NCBI GenBank assembly: GCA_000526575.1 | Contig: JAGI01000002.1 | Span: 2,527,501-2,591,500, forward strand | DNA from: Clostridium sp. 12(A) | GTDB taxonomy: Bacteria > Bacillota > Clostridia > Lachnospirales > Lachnospiraceae | DNA length: 64,000 bases | Reading direction: 5' to 3' | Shown: piece by piece, positions 33,737 through 42,668 of the stretch | How positions within the stretch are numbered: the first letter of the stretch is position 1 | Layout of the letters: each line of letters begins with the position of its first letter | Made by a program: the position numbers and the translations under genes | The notes under the pieces: model-generated | The model's input: only the letters and a program-made list of their open reading frames with translations | What the model was told of the DNA's origin: nothing | Databases searched by the model: none

Positions 33737-36382
33737 TTACATCCATTCTTTATAGCGTTTGATATATACCTTTTTCAAAATCTGTACACAGATTAAGTAT
33801 CCTGCAAGCAGTGCCACCAGCCAGGGAATAAATATAAGCGGCAGAGGTCTCATATCAAATCCCACACCAAAGCCAGAAAATCCAATTCCCAGTGCCAGGG
33901 CGGCAACAATACAGGTGGATATCAGAAGGGGAAGAGACGGTACACTTTGTATAAAAGGCAGCTTTTCTGTGCGGATCATGTGGATAACAAGTACCTGGGA
34001 TACGGTACCGAATACGAACCAGCCGCACTGGAACAGAGGAGAAAGTTCCAGCTTGTTGGCTCCCACTGCCCACCACATAACGCCAAAGCATAACAGGTCA
34101 AAGATGGAGCTTAAAGGACCGAAAAAGCCCATAAAGGTCTTAATGGATTTCGTCTCCCATTTGTGGGGCTTCTTTAAATATTCCTTGTCTACACGGTCAA
34201 ATGGAATTCCCATCTGGGAAAAATCACAGAGCAGGTTCTGGGTTAAAATCTGTACCGGAAGCATAGGAAGAAACGGCAGGAACAGGCTGGCAAGGATGAC
34301 AGAAATCATGTTACCAAAATTTCCGCTTGCCGCCATCTTAATGTATTTAATAATGTTTCCAAAGGTACGGCGTCCTTCTATAACGCCTTCCTCCAGCACC
34401 ATCAAATCCTTTTCCAGCAAGATAATATCCGCGGTTTCTTTTGCAATGTCAACTGCACTTTCAACAGAGATTCCAACGTCGGCCTGATGAAGGGCGGGTG
34501 CATCGTTGATGCCGTCTCCCATATAGCCTACGGTATGGCCTGCGTTCTGGAAGGTTTTCACCACCCGCTCTTTCTGGGACGGTGACAGCTTGGCAAAGAG
34601 ATTACAGGTTTTCACAGCCTCAAAAAGTGCCTCATCTGTCATGGCCTCCACATCACGCCCGGTCAAGATATGATCTACATCGACCCCTACCTTTTTACAG
34701 ACCTTGGCTGCCACTCCTTCGCTGTCCCCGGTAAGCACCACAGTTCGTACTCCATGTTCTAACAGGGCGGAAACAGCGGCTCCTGCACTCTCCTTTGGCG
34801 GATCAAGAAATCCTACAAATCCAATGAGTACCATGTCCTGCTCATCTGCCACGCCAAATGTGCCCACTCCAGGTACCTCATTTTTCTGAGCCACAGCAAT
34901 CATGCGCAGGCCTTCTGCATTGTATTTATTGTAGGTAGCCATGGCAATGTTTCTGGTCTCCTCATCCATGGGAAGAACCTCTCCGTTCATTTCCATAAAG
35001 CTGCAGGCTTCCAGCATTTCCTCCACGGCACCCTTGGTGATCAGCTGAAGCTTTCCTAAGCGGTCTGATAAGACCACGCTCATTCTTCTTCTGGCAAAAT
35101 CAAAGGGAATCTCATCCACCCGGTGGTAGGATTCCAATATATCATTAAGGCCATTTAGCTCGGCACGGTTTATAATAGCCAGGTCAATTAAGTTCTTAAG
35201 TCCGGTCTGGAAATAGCTGTTTAAAAATGCGTGACGTAAAATTCTGGTATCATCCACGCCCCTGATATCCATGTATTTTTCCAGCACCACCTTATCCTCT
35301 GTTAAGGTACCGGTCTTATCGGTGCACAAGATATCCATTTCCCCAAAGGTCTGAATGGCTCCCAGGGTGCGGACGATGACCTTGTGCTTTGACATGGAGA
35401 CGGCTCCCTTTGCAAGGGTGGAGGTCATGATCATGGGAAGCATCTCCGGAGTCAGACCAACCGCAATGCTAAAGGAGAACAAAAGAGCACCTGCCCAGTC
35501 TCCCTTGGCAACTCCATTGATTAAAAATACAATGGGAACCATAATAAGCATCATCCGCACCAAAAGTCCGCTGACGGAATCCACACCACGCTCAAAGCTG
35601 GTCTTTGCCCTGTCACCGGAAAGGGACTGGGCCATGGAACCAAAGAATGTACTGTTTCCTGTCATTAAGACGATGGCTCCTGCACTACCGCTGACCACAT
35701 TGGAACCCATAAAGCCTATGTTCTTAAGATCGGTCAATGCATCCTTTGGGCTGTTGTCCCCATGGCTGAATTTTTCCACTGGAGCTGATTCTCCTGTAAG
35801 TGCTGCCTGAGCCAGGAAGGTATCTTTGGTGGTTAAAAAGCGGACATCCGCAGGCAGCATGTGGCCGGCGGATAGCTGAACGACATCACCCGGAACCACC
35901 TCACTCATGGGGATTTCCGTAAGCACCCCGTCTCTCCATACATCTGCTTTATTGGATATCATCTGGGTCAGCTGCTCAGCGGCTGCATTAGAGCGCTGGG
36001 ACTGAATAAATGCTACCAGGCTTGACAGCACCACAAGCCCTACGATAATTCCTACGGTCAGATAATCCGGTTTTGAAGATGCCAAAACATCTGTAAAATA
36101 AGTAACAGCAGCTATGATTAAAAGAATCACGTTAAAGGGATTAATGACTGCTTCTCTCAAACGGTGAAGCGCCGTATCCTTTTTTCCTGCTGTAATTACG
36201 TTAGGGCCAAATTCCTCCAGCCTCTCTTCTGCCTCACTCTCTGTAAGGCCCGTCTTTTTTGCTGATAGAAGCAAAAAAAGCTCTTCTTCCTTAAGAAATG
36301 CAAAATTTCTGATCTCCTCTTCCTTAAAAAGACGGTTCTTCATTTGCTGGGTATCCTTTAATTTTCCTGTTAAAAATCTCAT
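33737..36382 (-). CDS. mgtA: Magnesium-translocating P-type ATPase
   Basis: 881 residues, a P3B-type pump that imports Mg2+. The N-terminal cation-ATPase region, TGESAPVEKF, the phosphorylation site CTDKTGTLTED, GDGINDAPALHQADVGIS and ten predicted helices are present. The open frame begins further upstream, but AAAGGA lies 9 nt before the ATG at 36382 (MRFLTGKLKD). The 5' leader contains a small ORF with a strong ribosome binding site and a terminator hairpin, suggesting attenuation control. Confidence 0.95.
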   Translation of the reverse strand: MRFLTGKLKDTQQMKNRLFKEEEIRNFAFLKEEELFLLLSAKKTGLTESEAEERLEEFGPNVITAGKKDTALHRLREAVINPFNVILLIIAAVTYFTDVLASSKPDYLTVGIIVGLVVLSSLVAFIQSQRSNAAAEQLTQMISNKADVWRDGVLTEIPMSEVVPGDVVQLSAGHMLPADVRFLTTKDTFLAQAALTGESAPVEKFSHGDNSPKDALTDLKNIGFMGSNVVSGSAGAIVLMTGNSTFFGSMAQSLSGDRAKTSFERGVDSVSGLLVRMMLIMVPIVFLINGVAKGDWAGALLFSFSIAVGLTPEMLPMIMTSTLAKGAVSMSKHKVIVRTLGAIQTFGEMDILCTDKTGTLTEDKVVLEKYMDIRGVDDTRILRHAFLNSYFQTGLKNLIDLAIINRAELNGLNDILESYHRVDEIPFDFARRRMSVVLSDRLGKLQLITKGAVEEMLEACSFMEMNGEVLPMDEETRNIAMATYNKYNAEGLRMIAVAQKNEVPGVGTFGVADEQDMVLIGFVGFLDPPKESAGAAVSALLEHGVRTVVLTGDSEGVAAKVCKKVGVDVDHILTGRDVEAMTDEALFEAVKTCNLFAKLSPSQKERVVKTFQNAGHTVGYMGDGINDAPALHQADVGISVESAVDIAKETADIILLEKDLMVLEEGVIEGRRTFGNIIKYIKMAASGNFGNMISVILASLFLPFLPMLPVQILTQNLLCDFSQMGIPFDRVDKEYLKKPHKWETKSIKTFMGFFGPLSSIFDLLCFGVMWWAVGANKLELSPLFQCGWFVFGTVSQVLVIHMIRTEKLPFIQSVPSLPLLISTCIVAALALGIGFSGFGVGFDMRPLPLIFIPWLVALLAGYLICVQILKKVYIKRYKEWM

Positions 36383-36424
36383 TGGTCTCATTCCTTTCTT
36401 TTTTAGAATCCCCAATGAAAATAA

Positions 36425-36460
36425 AAAAAGGCATAAAAATAGCCGTCCCAACAGACGGCA
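36425..36460 (-). terminator. Terminator/attenuator in the mgtA leader
   Basis: GCCGTC-TGTTGG-GACGGC (36459-36442 on the minus strand) is followed by TATTTTTATGCCTTTTTTT. It lies between the leader ORF and mgtA, so transcription of mgtA must read through it. Confidence 0.75.
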
Positions 36461-36491
36461 GAAATCAACAGGAAAATAAAGCCCTTATGTA

Positions 36492-36596
36492 TCAAAAGAC
36501 ATAGGACATCTTCCCGGTCATAACTTCCATATATTGGGTTTTATATTCATATTGGGGCTTGAAGCCGTACATCTGACTTCGAGGGCAACTGTCCAT
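36492..36596 (-). CDS. 34-residue leader ORF upstream of mgtA
   Basis: A short frame, MDSCPRSQMYGFKPQYEYKT then QYMEVMTGKMSYVF, preceded by AAAAAAGGAGTGAAGAC, a near-perfect ribosome binding site 7 nt from the ATG. It lies 3' of a consensus promoter and 5' of a terminator and mgtA. It could be a leader peptide whose translation sets terminator readthrough, or an independent small protein. It has no membrane helix. Not recognised. Confidence 0.6.
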   Translation of the reverse strand: MDSCPRSQMYGFKPQYEYKTQYMEVMTGKMSYVF

Positions 36597-36630
36597 GTCT
36601 TCACTCCTTTTTTCATAGTATTTCATATTA

Positions 36631-36659
36631 AGTGTAGACCACCTGCTATCAAATGTCAA
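36631..36659 (-). promoter_or_regulatory. Sigma-A promoter of the leader ORF/mgtA
   Basis: TTGACA (36659-36654) and TACACT (36636-36631) on the minus strand, with a 17-bp spacer. The -35 is a perfect consensus. Confidence 0.8.
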
Positions 36660-36757
36660 CCTTAAGATCCCAAACTAAAAAATGTGGTAATATTTGGATT
36701 ATGTCCTTCCACCACAAACACCTTATAATGGATGATTATAAGCAAAGGAGTTTTACC

Positions 36758-37888
36758 ATGCCAAGACGAGGTGAAAATATTTATAAGCGTAAGGATGGCA
36801 GATGGGAAGGACGGCTGTTAAAAAAAGATGGAAAATATCAGTATTTTTACGATTCCAGCTATAAGGGCGTGAAAGAAAAAATGAAACATTCTCCTGAAAC
36901 TAAAAAGTCCAAAAAGAAACAGGACGCTGTCCCCGCAAAAGATGCAGCCGGTTTATTAAAAGCATGGTTAGAGGATACGGCTCAAAGGGTGAAGCCATCT
37001 ACCTATGACAGCTATTACCGCTGTATGAACAAATACATAATTCCATTTTATGAAAATAACAAGTATTCCCGGATCACAGAAGAATCTGTTTTTCGCTTTA
37101 CCAAGCTGATGAAAGAGGAAACCGATCTTGCAGATTCATCCCGGAGAAAAGTTCTGGCCATCTTCAAAATTGCTTTAAGAGAAATTCTAAAAGGCTCCCC
37201 GGAGTATATTGCTATCCTGGAACAGATTAAGCCGCCAAAGGGAGGAGAAAAAGAGGTGGAAGTGTTTTCCATGAAGGACCAGCGCCTTATTGAGCAGGCC
37301 GCCCTTCACCATGAGGATAAACGAGCCATTGGAGTAGTCATGTGCTTTTATACCGGAATCCGTCTGGGTGAACTATGTGCCCTCAAATGGAAGGACCTGG
37401 ATTTAGAAACCGGCACTCTGTCCGTTAACCGGACTGTTTCCAGAGTCAGAAACTTAGAAGACGGCGAAGATAAGACCATGCTATTTGTAGGTTCTCCAAA
37501 AAGCCGTAAATCATTAAGAAAAATCCCTCTTCCCGAATTTTTATTACAGCGCCTGAAAGCAAAGAGGGGCGAATTTGATGAGGAGGATTATATTTACTCT
37601 GGAAATCAACAGCCTTATGATCCCCGCCGTTTCCAAAAGCTATATAAAAGAATCTTAAATCAGGCAGGGGTCACAGACCGGAAGTTCCATGCCATCCGCC
37701 ATACCTTTGCTACCCGTGCCTTAGAGCTGGGGGTTGACATTAAAACCATCAGTGAGCTGCTGGGGCACTCCAGTGTCTCCATCACCTTAAATATCTATGC
37801 CCATTCTCTGATGGAGCAGAAAAAAGCGGCCATTGAAAAATTCAACGACCTTTATGAGTTCAATGCAAAAAAACAGCCTTTATTGTAG
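36758..37888 (+). CDS. Tyrosine recombinase / phage-type integrase
   Basis: 376 residues from the ATG at 36758 (AAAGGAG upstream). It has an AP2-like arm-binding N-terminus (IYKRKDGRWEGRLLKKDGKY), a SAM-like core-binding domain (about 60-160) and a catalytic domain with R202 (TGIRLGELCALKW), H311 and R314 (HAIRHTFATR), H337 (LGHSSVSI) and nucleophile Y347. All residues are intact. No excisionase, phage genes, tRNA or att repeats are visible nearby, so this is either a remnant of an integrated element or a domesticated recombinase. Divergent from mgtA. Confidence 0.92.
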   Translation: MPRRGENIYKRKDGRWEGRLLKKDGKYQYFYDSSYKGVKEKMKHSPETKKSKKKQDAVPAKDAAGLLKAWLEDTAQRVKPSTYDSYYRCMNKYIIPFYENNKYSRITEESVFRFTKLMKEETDLADSSRRKVLAIFKIALREILKGSPEYIAILEQIKPPKGGEKEVEVFSMKDQRLIEQAALHHEDKRAIGVVMCFYTGIRLGELCALKWKDLDLETGTLSVNRTVSRVRNLEDGEDKTMLFVGSPKSRKSLRKIPLPEFLLQRLKAKRGEFDEEDYIYSGNQQPYDPRRFQKLYKRILNQAGVTDRKFHAIRHTFATRALELGVDIKTISELLGHSSVSITLNIYAHSLMEQKKAAIEKFNDLYEFNAKKQPLL

Positions 37889-37980
37889 CACTTTATTTTC
37901 CATGGAATTGGGAGGAAATGGTTTACTTAACCGAAGCAATCTGGTAGAATTACCCAAAATGAAAGGATGTCTTGGTAACT

Positions 37981-38640
37981 ATGGAGGGTAAGAATTTCAG
38001 CTTTGCGATTTTAAAAGGGTTCCGATTTGGATTATTACTGCAATTTGCTGTTGGCCCCATGTGCCTGATCGTCTTTCAGACAGCCACGGCCTACGGATTT
38101 ATTAAGGGCCTGTCTGTTGTATTTGCCATTGCACTGGTTGACGCATTCTACATCGCACTTTCCTGTGTGGGAGTTGCCGCTGTCATGAGTCGGCCTGGCG
38201 TTCAAAAAACAGTTAAGCTCATAGGGTGTATTGTCCTGGTTTTCTTTGGTGTCAATACGATTTTTAGTGCCTTTCATCGTAATCTCCTGCCAGACATTCC
38301 TTTATTCCCTGATGTTACAGGGGGAAGCCTGTTTATGAAGGGAGTGGTTCTGACCGCCTCCAATCCTCTTACCATTATTTTCTGGAGCGGTATGTTCTCC
38401 ACTCAGATGATTGAGAACAACTGGAAGAAGGAACAGCTTTTCCTCTTTGCCGCTGGGTGTGTCATGGCTACCATAGTATTTTTAACAGGCGTCTCTTTGA
38501 TTGGGAGTATGGCAAGCGGATTTTTACCTTCCGCTTTGATACAATTGCTGAACGCGGTGGTAGGCTTTGTATTAATTGGGTTTGGGATAAAACTGCTTGT
38601 AAAAAAGGACAATGCCAGGAAGACTGAAGAAATGGCTTAG
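37981..38640 (+). CDS. LysE family transporter
   Basis: 219 residues with six predicted helices. The opening KGFRFGLLLQFAVGPMCLIV and the paired VFFGVNTIF and VGFVLIGFGIKLLVKK segments match LysE/RhtB exporters of amino acids. TTG at 37972 is in frame, but the ATG at 37981 has better spacing from AAAGGA. The substrate is unknown. It is followed by a bidirectional terminator. Confidence 0.85.
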   Translation: MEGKNFSFAILKGFRFGLLLQFAVGPMCLIVFQTATAYGFIKGLSVVFAIALVDAFYIALSCVGVAAVMSRPGVQKTVKLIGCIVLVFFGVNTIFSAFHRNLLPDIPLFPDVTGGSLFMKGVVLTASNPLTIIFWSGMFSTQMIENNWKKEQLFLFAAGCVMATIVFLTGVSLIGSMASGFLPSALIQLLNAVVGFVLIGFGIKLLVKKDNARKTEEMA

Positions 38641-38674
38641 ATACATGAACAGGCTTGATCAATTTCCTATGATG

Positions 38675-38714
38675 AAAAAAGATGGACAGCATATTCTCGC
38701 AGTCCATCTTTTTT
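38675..38714 (+). terminator. Bidirectional terminator between the LysE-type and dioxygenase genes
   Basis: AAAAAAGATGGAC (38675-38687) pairs with GTCCATCTTTTTT (38702-38714), with T runs in both directions. Confidence 0.92.
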
Positions 38715-38726
38715 CTAATTTTATAA

Positions 38727-39491
38727 TCAGAACTCAAAACCAAGATAAGTAAAGGTTCCGTAAGCATAGCTTCGATGCAAGAGCTTTGGAGTTCTATCTC
38801 CCCCGCTTCCCATTGCTGTAAAAAGAGGCATGATATGCTCCTCTCTTGGAACTGCCATTCTGGCATTAGGAGCAAGGGACTGATAATGAAAAAGATCATT
38901 TTGATTCAACTCTTCCACCTTCTTAATGATCCAGTCATCAAATTCTACTGCCCAGGCTACCGGCTTTGTTGCATTTCCATTCAAAGCGCCCAGATTGTGT
39001 ACTGTAGAACCGCTTCCAAGGATTAATATATCCTCTTCTGCCAGAGGCTTTAGGGCCTCTCCAATCTGAAACTGTTCCTCTTTGGAACGGAATGGGTTAA
39101 TAGATACCTGTACCACCGGAATATCTGCCTCTGGGAACATGATGGAAAGTAAGGACCAGGTTCCGTGATCCATTCCTCTTGTATGGTCCAGGTTGGATTC
39201 TATCTGCTTCTCTTTTAAAAGATTCTTTACCTTTTCTGCCAGCTGAGGAGAGCCTTTCGCCGGATACTTTATGCGGTAAAGCTCCGCCGGGAATCCGTAA
39301 AAGTCATAAATCATATCATAGGTTCCTTCCACCGATGAAATTGTCGTGACCTCTGTTTCCCAGTGTGCCGTAAACAGCACTACTGCCTTTGGCTTTAAAT
39401 TTTTTCCAAGCTCTCTTAATAATTTAATATATTCATTATCCTCCAGTACGAGGTCTGGTGCACCATGGCATAAAAACATTGGATGTATCAT
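38727..39491 (-). CDS. Class III extradiol dioxygenase, DODA-type (LigB superfamily)
   Basis: 254 residues. FLCHGAPDL and FTAHWETE provide metal-ligand histidines, RGMDHGTWSLLSIMFPEADI is the DODA/YgiD signature, and GSGSTVHNLGAL follows. Family members cleave catechols such as DOPA with non-heme Fe or Zn and O2. In an anaerobe the physiological reaction is unclear. AAAGGAG lies 7 nt before the ATG at 39491. Confidence 0.88.
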   Translation of the reverse strand: MIHPMFLCHGAPDLVLEDNEYIKLLRELGKNLKPKAVVLFTAHWETEVTTISSVEGTYDMIYDFYGFPAELYRIKYPAKGSPQLAEKVKNLLKEKQIESNLDHTRGMDHGTWSLLSIMFPEADIPVVQVSINPFRSKEEQFQIGEALKPLAEEDILILGSGSTVHNLGALNGNATKPVAWAVEFDDWIIKKVEELNQNDLFHYQSLAPNARMAVPREEHIMPLFTAMGSGGDRTPKLLHRSYAYGTFTYLGFEF

Positions 39492-39578
39492 AAGCAATCT
39501 CCTTTCATCCATATCATCCAGCACATCTCATGTGTTGTACTTTATTTATATCAGGATTTCGCTTATATATCAATCATA

Positions 39579-40787
39579 TTATGGAGTTTTGGGGTCAATT
39601 ATTGTTTTATTTCTCTTCATCACTTGGACAAGCAGAATAATTAGGGATACAAAACACAAGTTTCCAGATAATTTCCAGATGCCCGCAATGGTGATTCTGG
39701 CTGCCAGAAAGCTGCTTGCCAGGGAAGCGGATAAGCATCCAAGCTGGAACACAAAGGAGCTTAAGGATAGTATGCTCGCCCTGATATGATTGGGCGTATA
39801 CTGGTTGATGAGCGTGTTTTCTGCCACATTTCCCATACCATGAAAAAGATAAAATCCTGCATACCCCAGAAGAAACCCTGGCGTATTGGTCTGTAAGGAC
39901 AGAATCACCAGAATAAGACTAAAGCTCAGCCTGCAGATACCATATATGTTCCATTTACCAAGGGGGTACTTAATGAGCAGCTTTTCACTGGCTGCATTTC
40001 CCATGGCAGACATGAAGAATCCCATAAATGATACCAGCCCCAGTGTCCATGTGGCGTCTTTTAAAACAGATACCTCCAAATATACAGGTTGCCAGTAGGT
40101 CTCAATGGATGAGATCAAAAGTCCGGTAAAAAACATGCTTAAAAGAACGTATTTTAAACTTCCAGAGGATATGACAGCTTCCTTTCCCATTCTTAAATGA
40201 GCTCCAAGAGCTACTCTTTTTTCGTCCTCTTTTCTCTCCTTCTTTTCCCTTATGCCAACCACACATAAAAGAAATACAATGACGGTAAGGCCTCCCTGGA
40301 CCATGATTACCCCCCCTGTCCCTCCCCAATAGGAGATAAATCCTCCTGATATACTGCCTGCTGCAAATCCTGCTGCCTCCAGGATCGACAAACGGGAGGA
40401 GACCGATGGGATACAATCCTGCCCATGTGCTTCTACTGCCTGCTCAATGAACAAAGCGTCCAGACTGCCAGAGGAAAAAGCCCGGCTCATGCCGTTAAGG
40501 ATAACACAAGGAATTAAGAGGGTGATATCATCAGCCGCAATCAAAAGGGTAAGAGAAAATAATTTCATTACTGCGGATAATAAAAAAGCAGTCTTTCTTC
40601 CCAACAAATCCCCGCAGATTCCACTTGGAAGCTCAAAAATCAGGGCTGACAGGGCATAAAGGCCGATTAAAAGGGGAAGGGTCTTTAAATCTGCCCCACG
40701 CTCCAGGAAAATAAGATTCAGCACAGGCATTAAAATCCCCAGGGAAAAATAGTTAATAAAAATGACCGACTGCTGGGTCTTATTCAT
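39579..40787 (-). CDS. Major facilitator superfamily transporter
   Basis: 402 residues with about twelve hydrophobic helices and the MFS loop GICGDLLGRKTAFLLSAV between helices 2 and 3. It is most like drug or metabolite exporters, and the substrate is unknown. Its start overlaps the upstream ArsR-like regulator by 8 bp, so that protein is probably its controller. Confidence 0.88.
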   Translation of the reverse strand: MNKTQQSVIFINYFSLGILMPVLNLIFLERGADLKTLPLLIGLYALSALIFELPSGICGDLLGRKTAFLLSAVMKLFSLTLLIAADDITLLIPCVILNGMSRAFSSGSLDALFIEQAVEAHGQDCIPSVSSRLSILEAAGFAAGSISGGFISYWGGTGGVIMVQGGLTVIVFLLCVVGIREKKERKEDEKRVALGAHLRMGKEAVISSGSLKYVLLSMFFTGLLISSIETYWQPVYLEVSVLKDATWTLGLVSFMGFFMSAMGNAASEKLLIKYPLGKWNIYGICRLSFSLILVILSLQTNTPGFLLGYAGFYLFHGMGNVAENTLINQYTPNHIRASILSLSSFVFQLGCLSASLASSFLAARITIAGIWKLSGNLCFVSLIILLVQVMKRNKTIIDPKTP

Positions 40788-41355
40788 CCAGATCCTCCTT
40801 CGCTTGATACAGGATTAACGCGTACTCCCAGGGAGACTTCTCCTCAGATGGTTTATCATGAGCTTTTAAATATCGGGAAATCATCTGGAAAAGCTCTTTG
40901 GATTCTTCCTCTGTAAGGTGCATCACTCCTGTTATGATATCTCCAAACTGGTGAACCATATCCGGGCGCACCTCCTGGCCGCTATCTAAGACTTTTCTCT
41001 TATTTGAAATAAAGCCTTCGTAAGCCTGAGCCACTTTTTCCTGTAAATACACCTCTCTCTGAGAGGTCCACTGGTCATTATGTTCAAGCCCTATTTGAAC
41101 CATTGCATAGCTTGATTTATAAAACTTTGCTGTAATCCCGTTAATCTGTCTGGTATGGTCAAGCTCTAACAGTCCCAGAGACATGAGCTTTCCTATATGA
41201 TGCTGGACACTGGATGCAGAAATTCCCATCTTATCAGAGATCATCTTTGGTGTCAGGGGCTCTTTTGATAATTCCAGAATGCGGAGTAGCTGCTGCCTTA
41301 CAGGATTCATATAGATTTCCAATTCTTTTTTCGTAGATAAAATGACTTTTTCCAT
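40780..41355 (-). CDS. ArsR-like winged-helix regulator
   Basis: 191 residues. The N-terminal helix-turn-helix (PVRQQLLRILELSKEPLTPK, GISASSVQHHIGKLMSLGLL) is of the ArsR/HTH_20 type, followed by a helical ligand or dimerisation domain. It is first in an operon with the MFS gene. Its promoter contains a perfect 8-bp-arm palindrome between the -35 and -10, consistent with autorepression. Confidence 0.86.
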   Translation of the reverse strand: MEKVILSTKKELEIYMNPVRQQLLRILELSKEPLTPKMISDKMGISASSVQHHIGKLMSLGLLELDHTRQINGITAKFYKSSYAMVQIGLEHNDQWTSQREVYLQEKVAQAYEGFISNKRKVLDSGQEVRPDMVHQFGDIITGVMHLTEEESKELFQMISRYLKAHDKPSEEKSPWEYALILYQAKEDLDE

Positions 41356-41385
41356 ACCTTTTATCCTTTCATTTTCGTTACACGA

Positions 41386-41415
41386 ATTATAACATTACAT
41401 ATTGTGTAATGTCAA
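41386..41415 (-). promoter_or_regulatory. Promoter with embedded operator, ArsR-like/MFS operon
   Basis: On the minus strand perfect TTGACA (41415-41410) and TATAAT (41391-41386) have an 18-bp spacer. ACATTACA-TATTG-TGTAATGT (41392-41412) fills the spacer and touches the -35, a classic repressor site. Confidence 0.85.
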
Positions 41416-41468
41416 TAAAAGAATTCCATACATCTGATAGCAGGCTATATTTGTTAATGGCAGACCAC

Positions 41469-41500
41469 AAAAAAAACCAACGGGATTATCTACCCATTGG
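41469..41500 (-). terminator. Terminator overlapping the end of the GGDEF gene
   Basis: On the minus strand CCAATGGG pairs with CCCGTTGG (one G-U), followed by T8. The left arm includes the last codons of the 41486 gene. Confidence 0.85.
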
Positions 41501-42652
41501 CTTTGTCGCCATCCCTGTTTCATCATAAACAAAGATAGTATTTCTGCATTTTTTTGCTTCATATAACGCATGGTCCGAGTGGACGAATAATCGGGTTGCA
41601 TCTATGTTGGAAGAATAGACTGCCAGACCAAAGCTGGCTGTTAAGTGAATCGCCTCACCTTCCTCAAATCGAACAGATTCTACCTGCTTTCGAATCCGGT
41701 GGCACAAGGCTACGGCCTCTTCCACCACGGAATCCGGAAACAGGAGACAAAATTCATCGCCCCCATAACGAAAAGGTATGTACTTCCCTTCATTATCCTT
41801 TAAAATCCTGGCAAATTCCCGTAAGCACTGATCTCCCATGGAATGGCCCCAGTTGTCATTAATACCTTTAAAATGATCGATATCAACCGTTGCCAGCACC
41901 CATTTTTTATGGCTTTCCTGTGTTTCCATGGTAAACAGGGCTTCCTGAAGGGCCTTTCGGTTAAAGATTCCCGTCAGTTCGTCCTTTTGCAGACTTTGTC
42001 TTAGCTCATACCGTTCGATATCTTTTTTCAGGATAGCCTTATTCTTCTTTCGTTCAAAGCGAATGACTACCATGCATGCCGCAGAAAATGCGAATAAGAC
42101 GATGATGGAAACAAGAAAATCTCCAAACAGCATCATATTATCAAGAACATAGGGCTTATCCCCATCCCATTTTACCACCAGCTCTGAAGCAACAATGGAA
42201 ATAATACTTAGAAAGGCTGTGATGCTGGTCAGGCGGTAATTGGCATAAATGATGGTCAGCATCACTGCACCGGTAAATATGTAATAGGTGGATGTTAGGG
42301 CACTGTGAACACAGAATATAACAAAGCAGATAAACACAAAGGTCAGTGATACCAGATAAATCTTCTGATCCAGAGACAAAAAATCCAGTTTCAGTGCCAT
42401 GGATTCCAGAAAAACGCATATAACATTTAATCCACTGGGCACGATGATATACTTAAAAAAATACCGTCCAAGAGGAATGGTGATCACATCAGAGTTCATA
42501 AATAAAAGGCTCATCATGCACTCTACCAGGAGAGCAAATATGACCACTCCAATGGTAATCTTATAATGAAGAATCAGCCAGTTTTTGTAAATCTGAGCAT
42601 GCTCCCTTTCCATCTCCGCCAGATGGACGGTATTCAAATCTTCTTTTTCCAT
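41486..42652 (-). CDS. Membrane-bound diguanylate cyclase
   Basis: 388 residues. Six hydrophobic helices lie between about residues 30 and 200 and form a MASE-like membrane sensor, then comes a GGDEF domain (225-380) with the intact RYGGDEFCLLF signature and metal residues in VDIDHFKGINDNWGHSMGD. I see no RxxD inhibitory site at the usual place. It should synthesise c-di-GMP. It lies 16 bp after the GNAT gene on the same strand. Confidence 0.9.
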   Translation of the reverse strand: MEKEDLNTVHLAEMEREHAQIYKNWLILHYKITIGVVIFALLVECMMSLLFMNSDVITIPLGRYFFKYIIVPSGLNVICVFLESMALKLDFLSLDQKIYLVSLTFVFICFVIFCVHSALTSTYYIFTGAVMLTIIYANYRLTSITAFLSIISIVASELVVKWDGDKPYVLDNMMLFGDFLVSIIVLFAFSAACMVVIRFERKKNKAILKKDIERYELRQSLQKDELTGIFNRKALQEALFTMETQESHKKWVLATVDIDHFKGINDNWGHSMGDQCLREFARILKDNEGKYIPFRYGGDEFCLLFPDSVVEEAVALCHRIRKQVESVRFEEGEAIHLTASFGLAVYSSNIDATRLFVHSDHALYEAKKCRNTIFVYDETGMATKPMGR

Positions 42653-42668
42653 AAGATTATTCCTTGAT

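Noticed and set aside
36383-36660. M-box riboswitch upstream of mgtA
   Set aside because: I could not recognise the conserved M-box elements. The region is largely occupied by a short ORF and a simple terminator. A covariance search would settle it.
29959-37888. Prophage or transposon bounded by the serine and tyrosine recombinases
   Set aside because: The genes between them are metal regulators and pumps. No phage structural genes, transposase, terminal repeats or tRNA target were seen.
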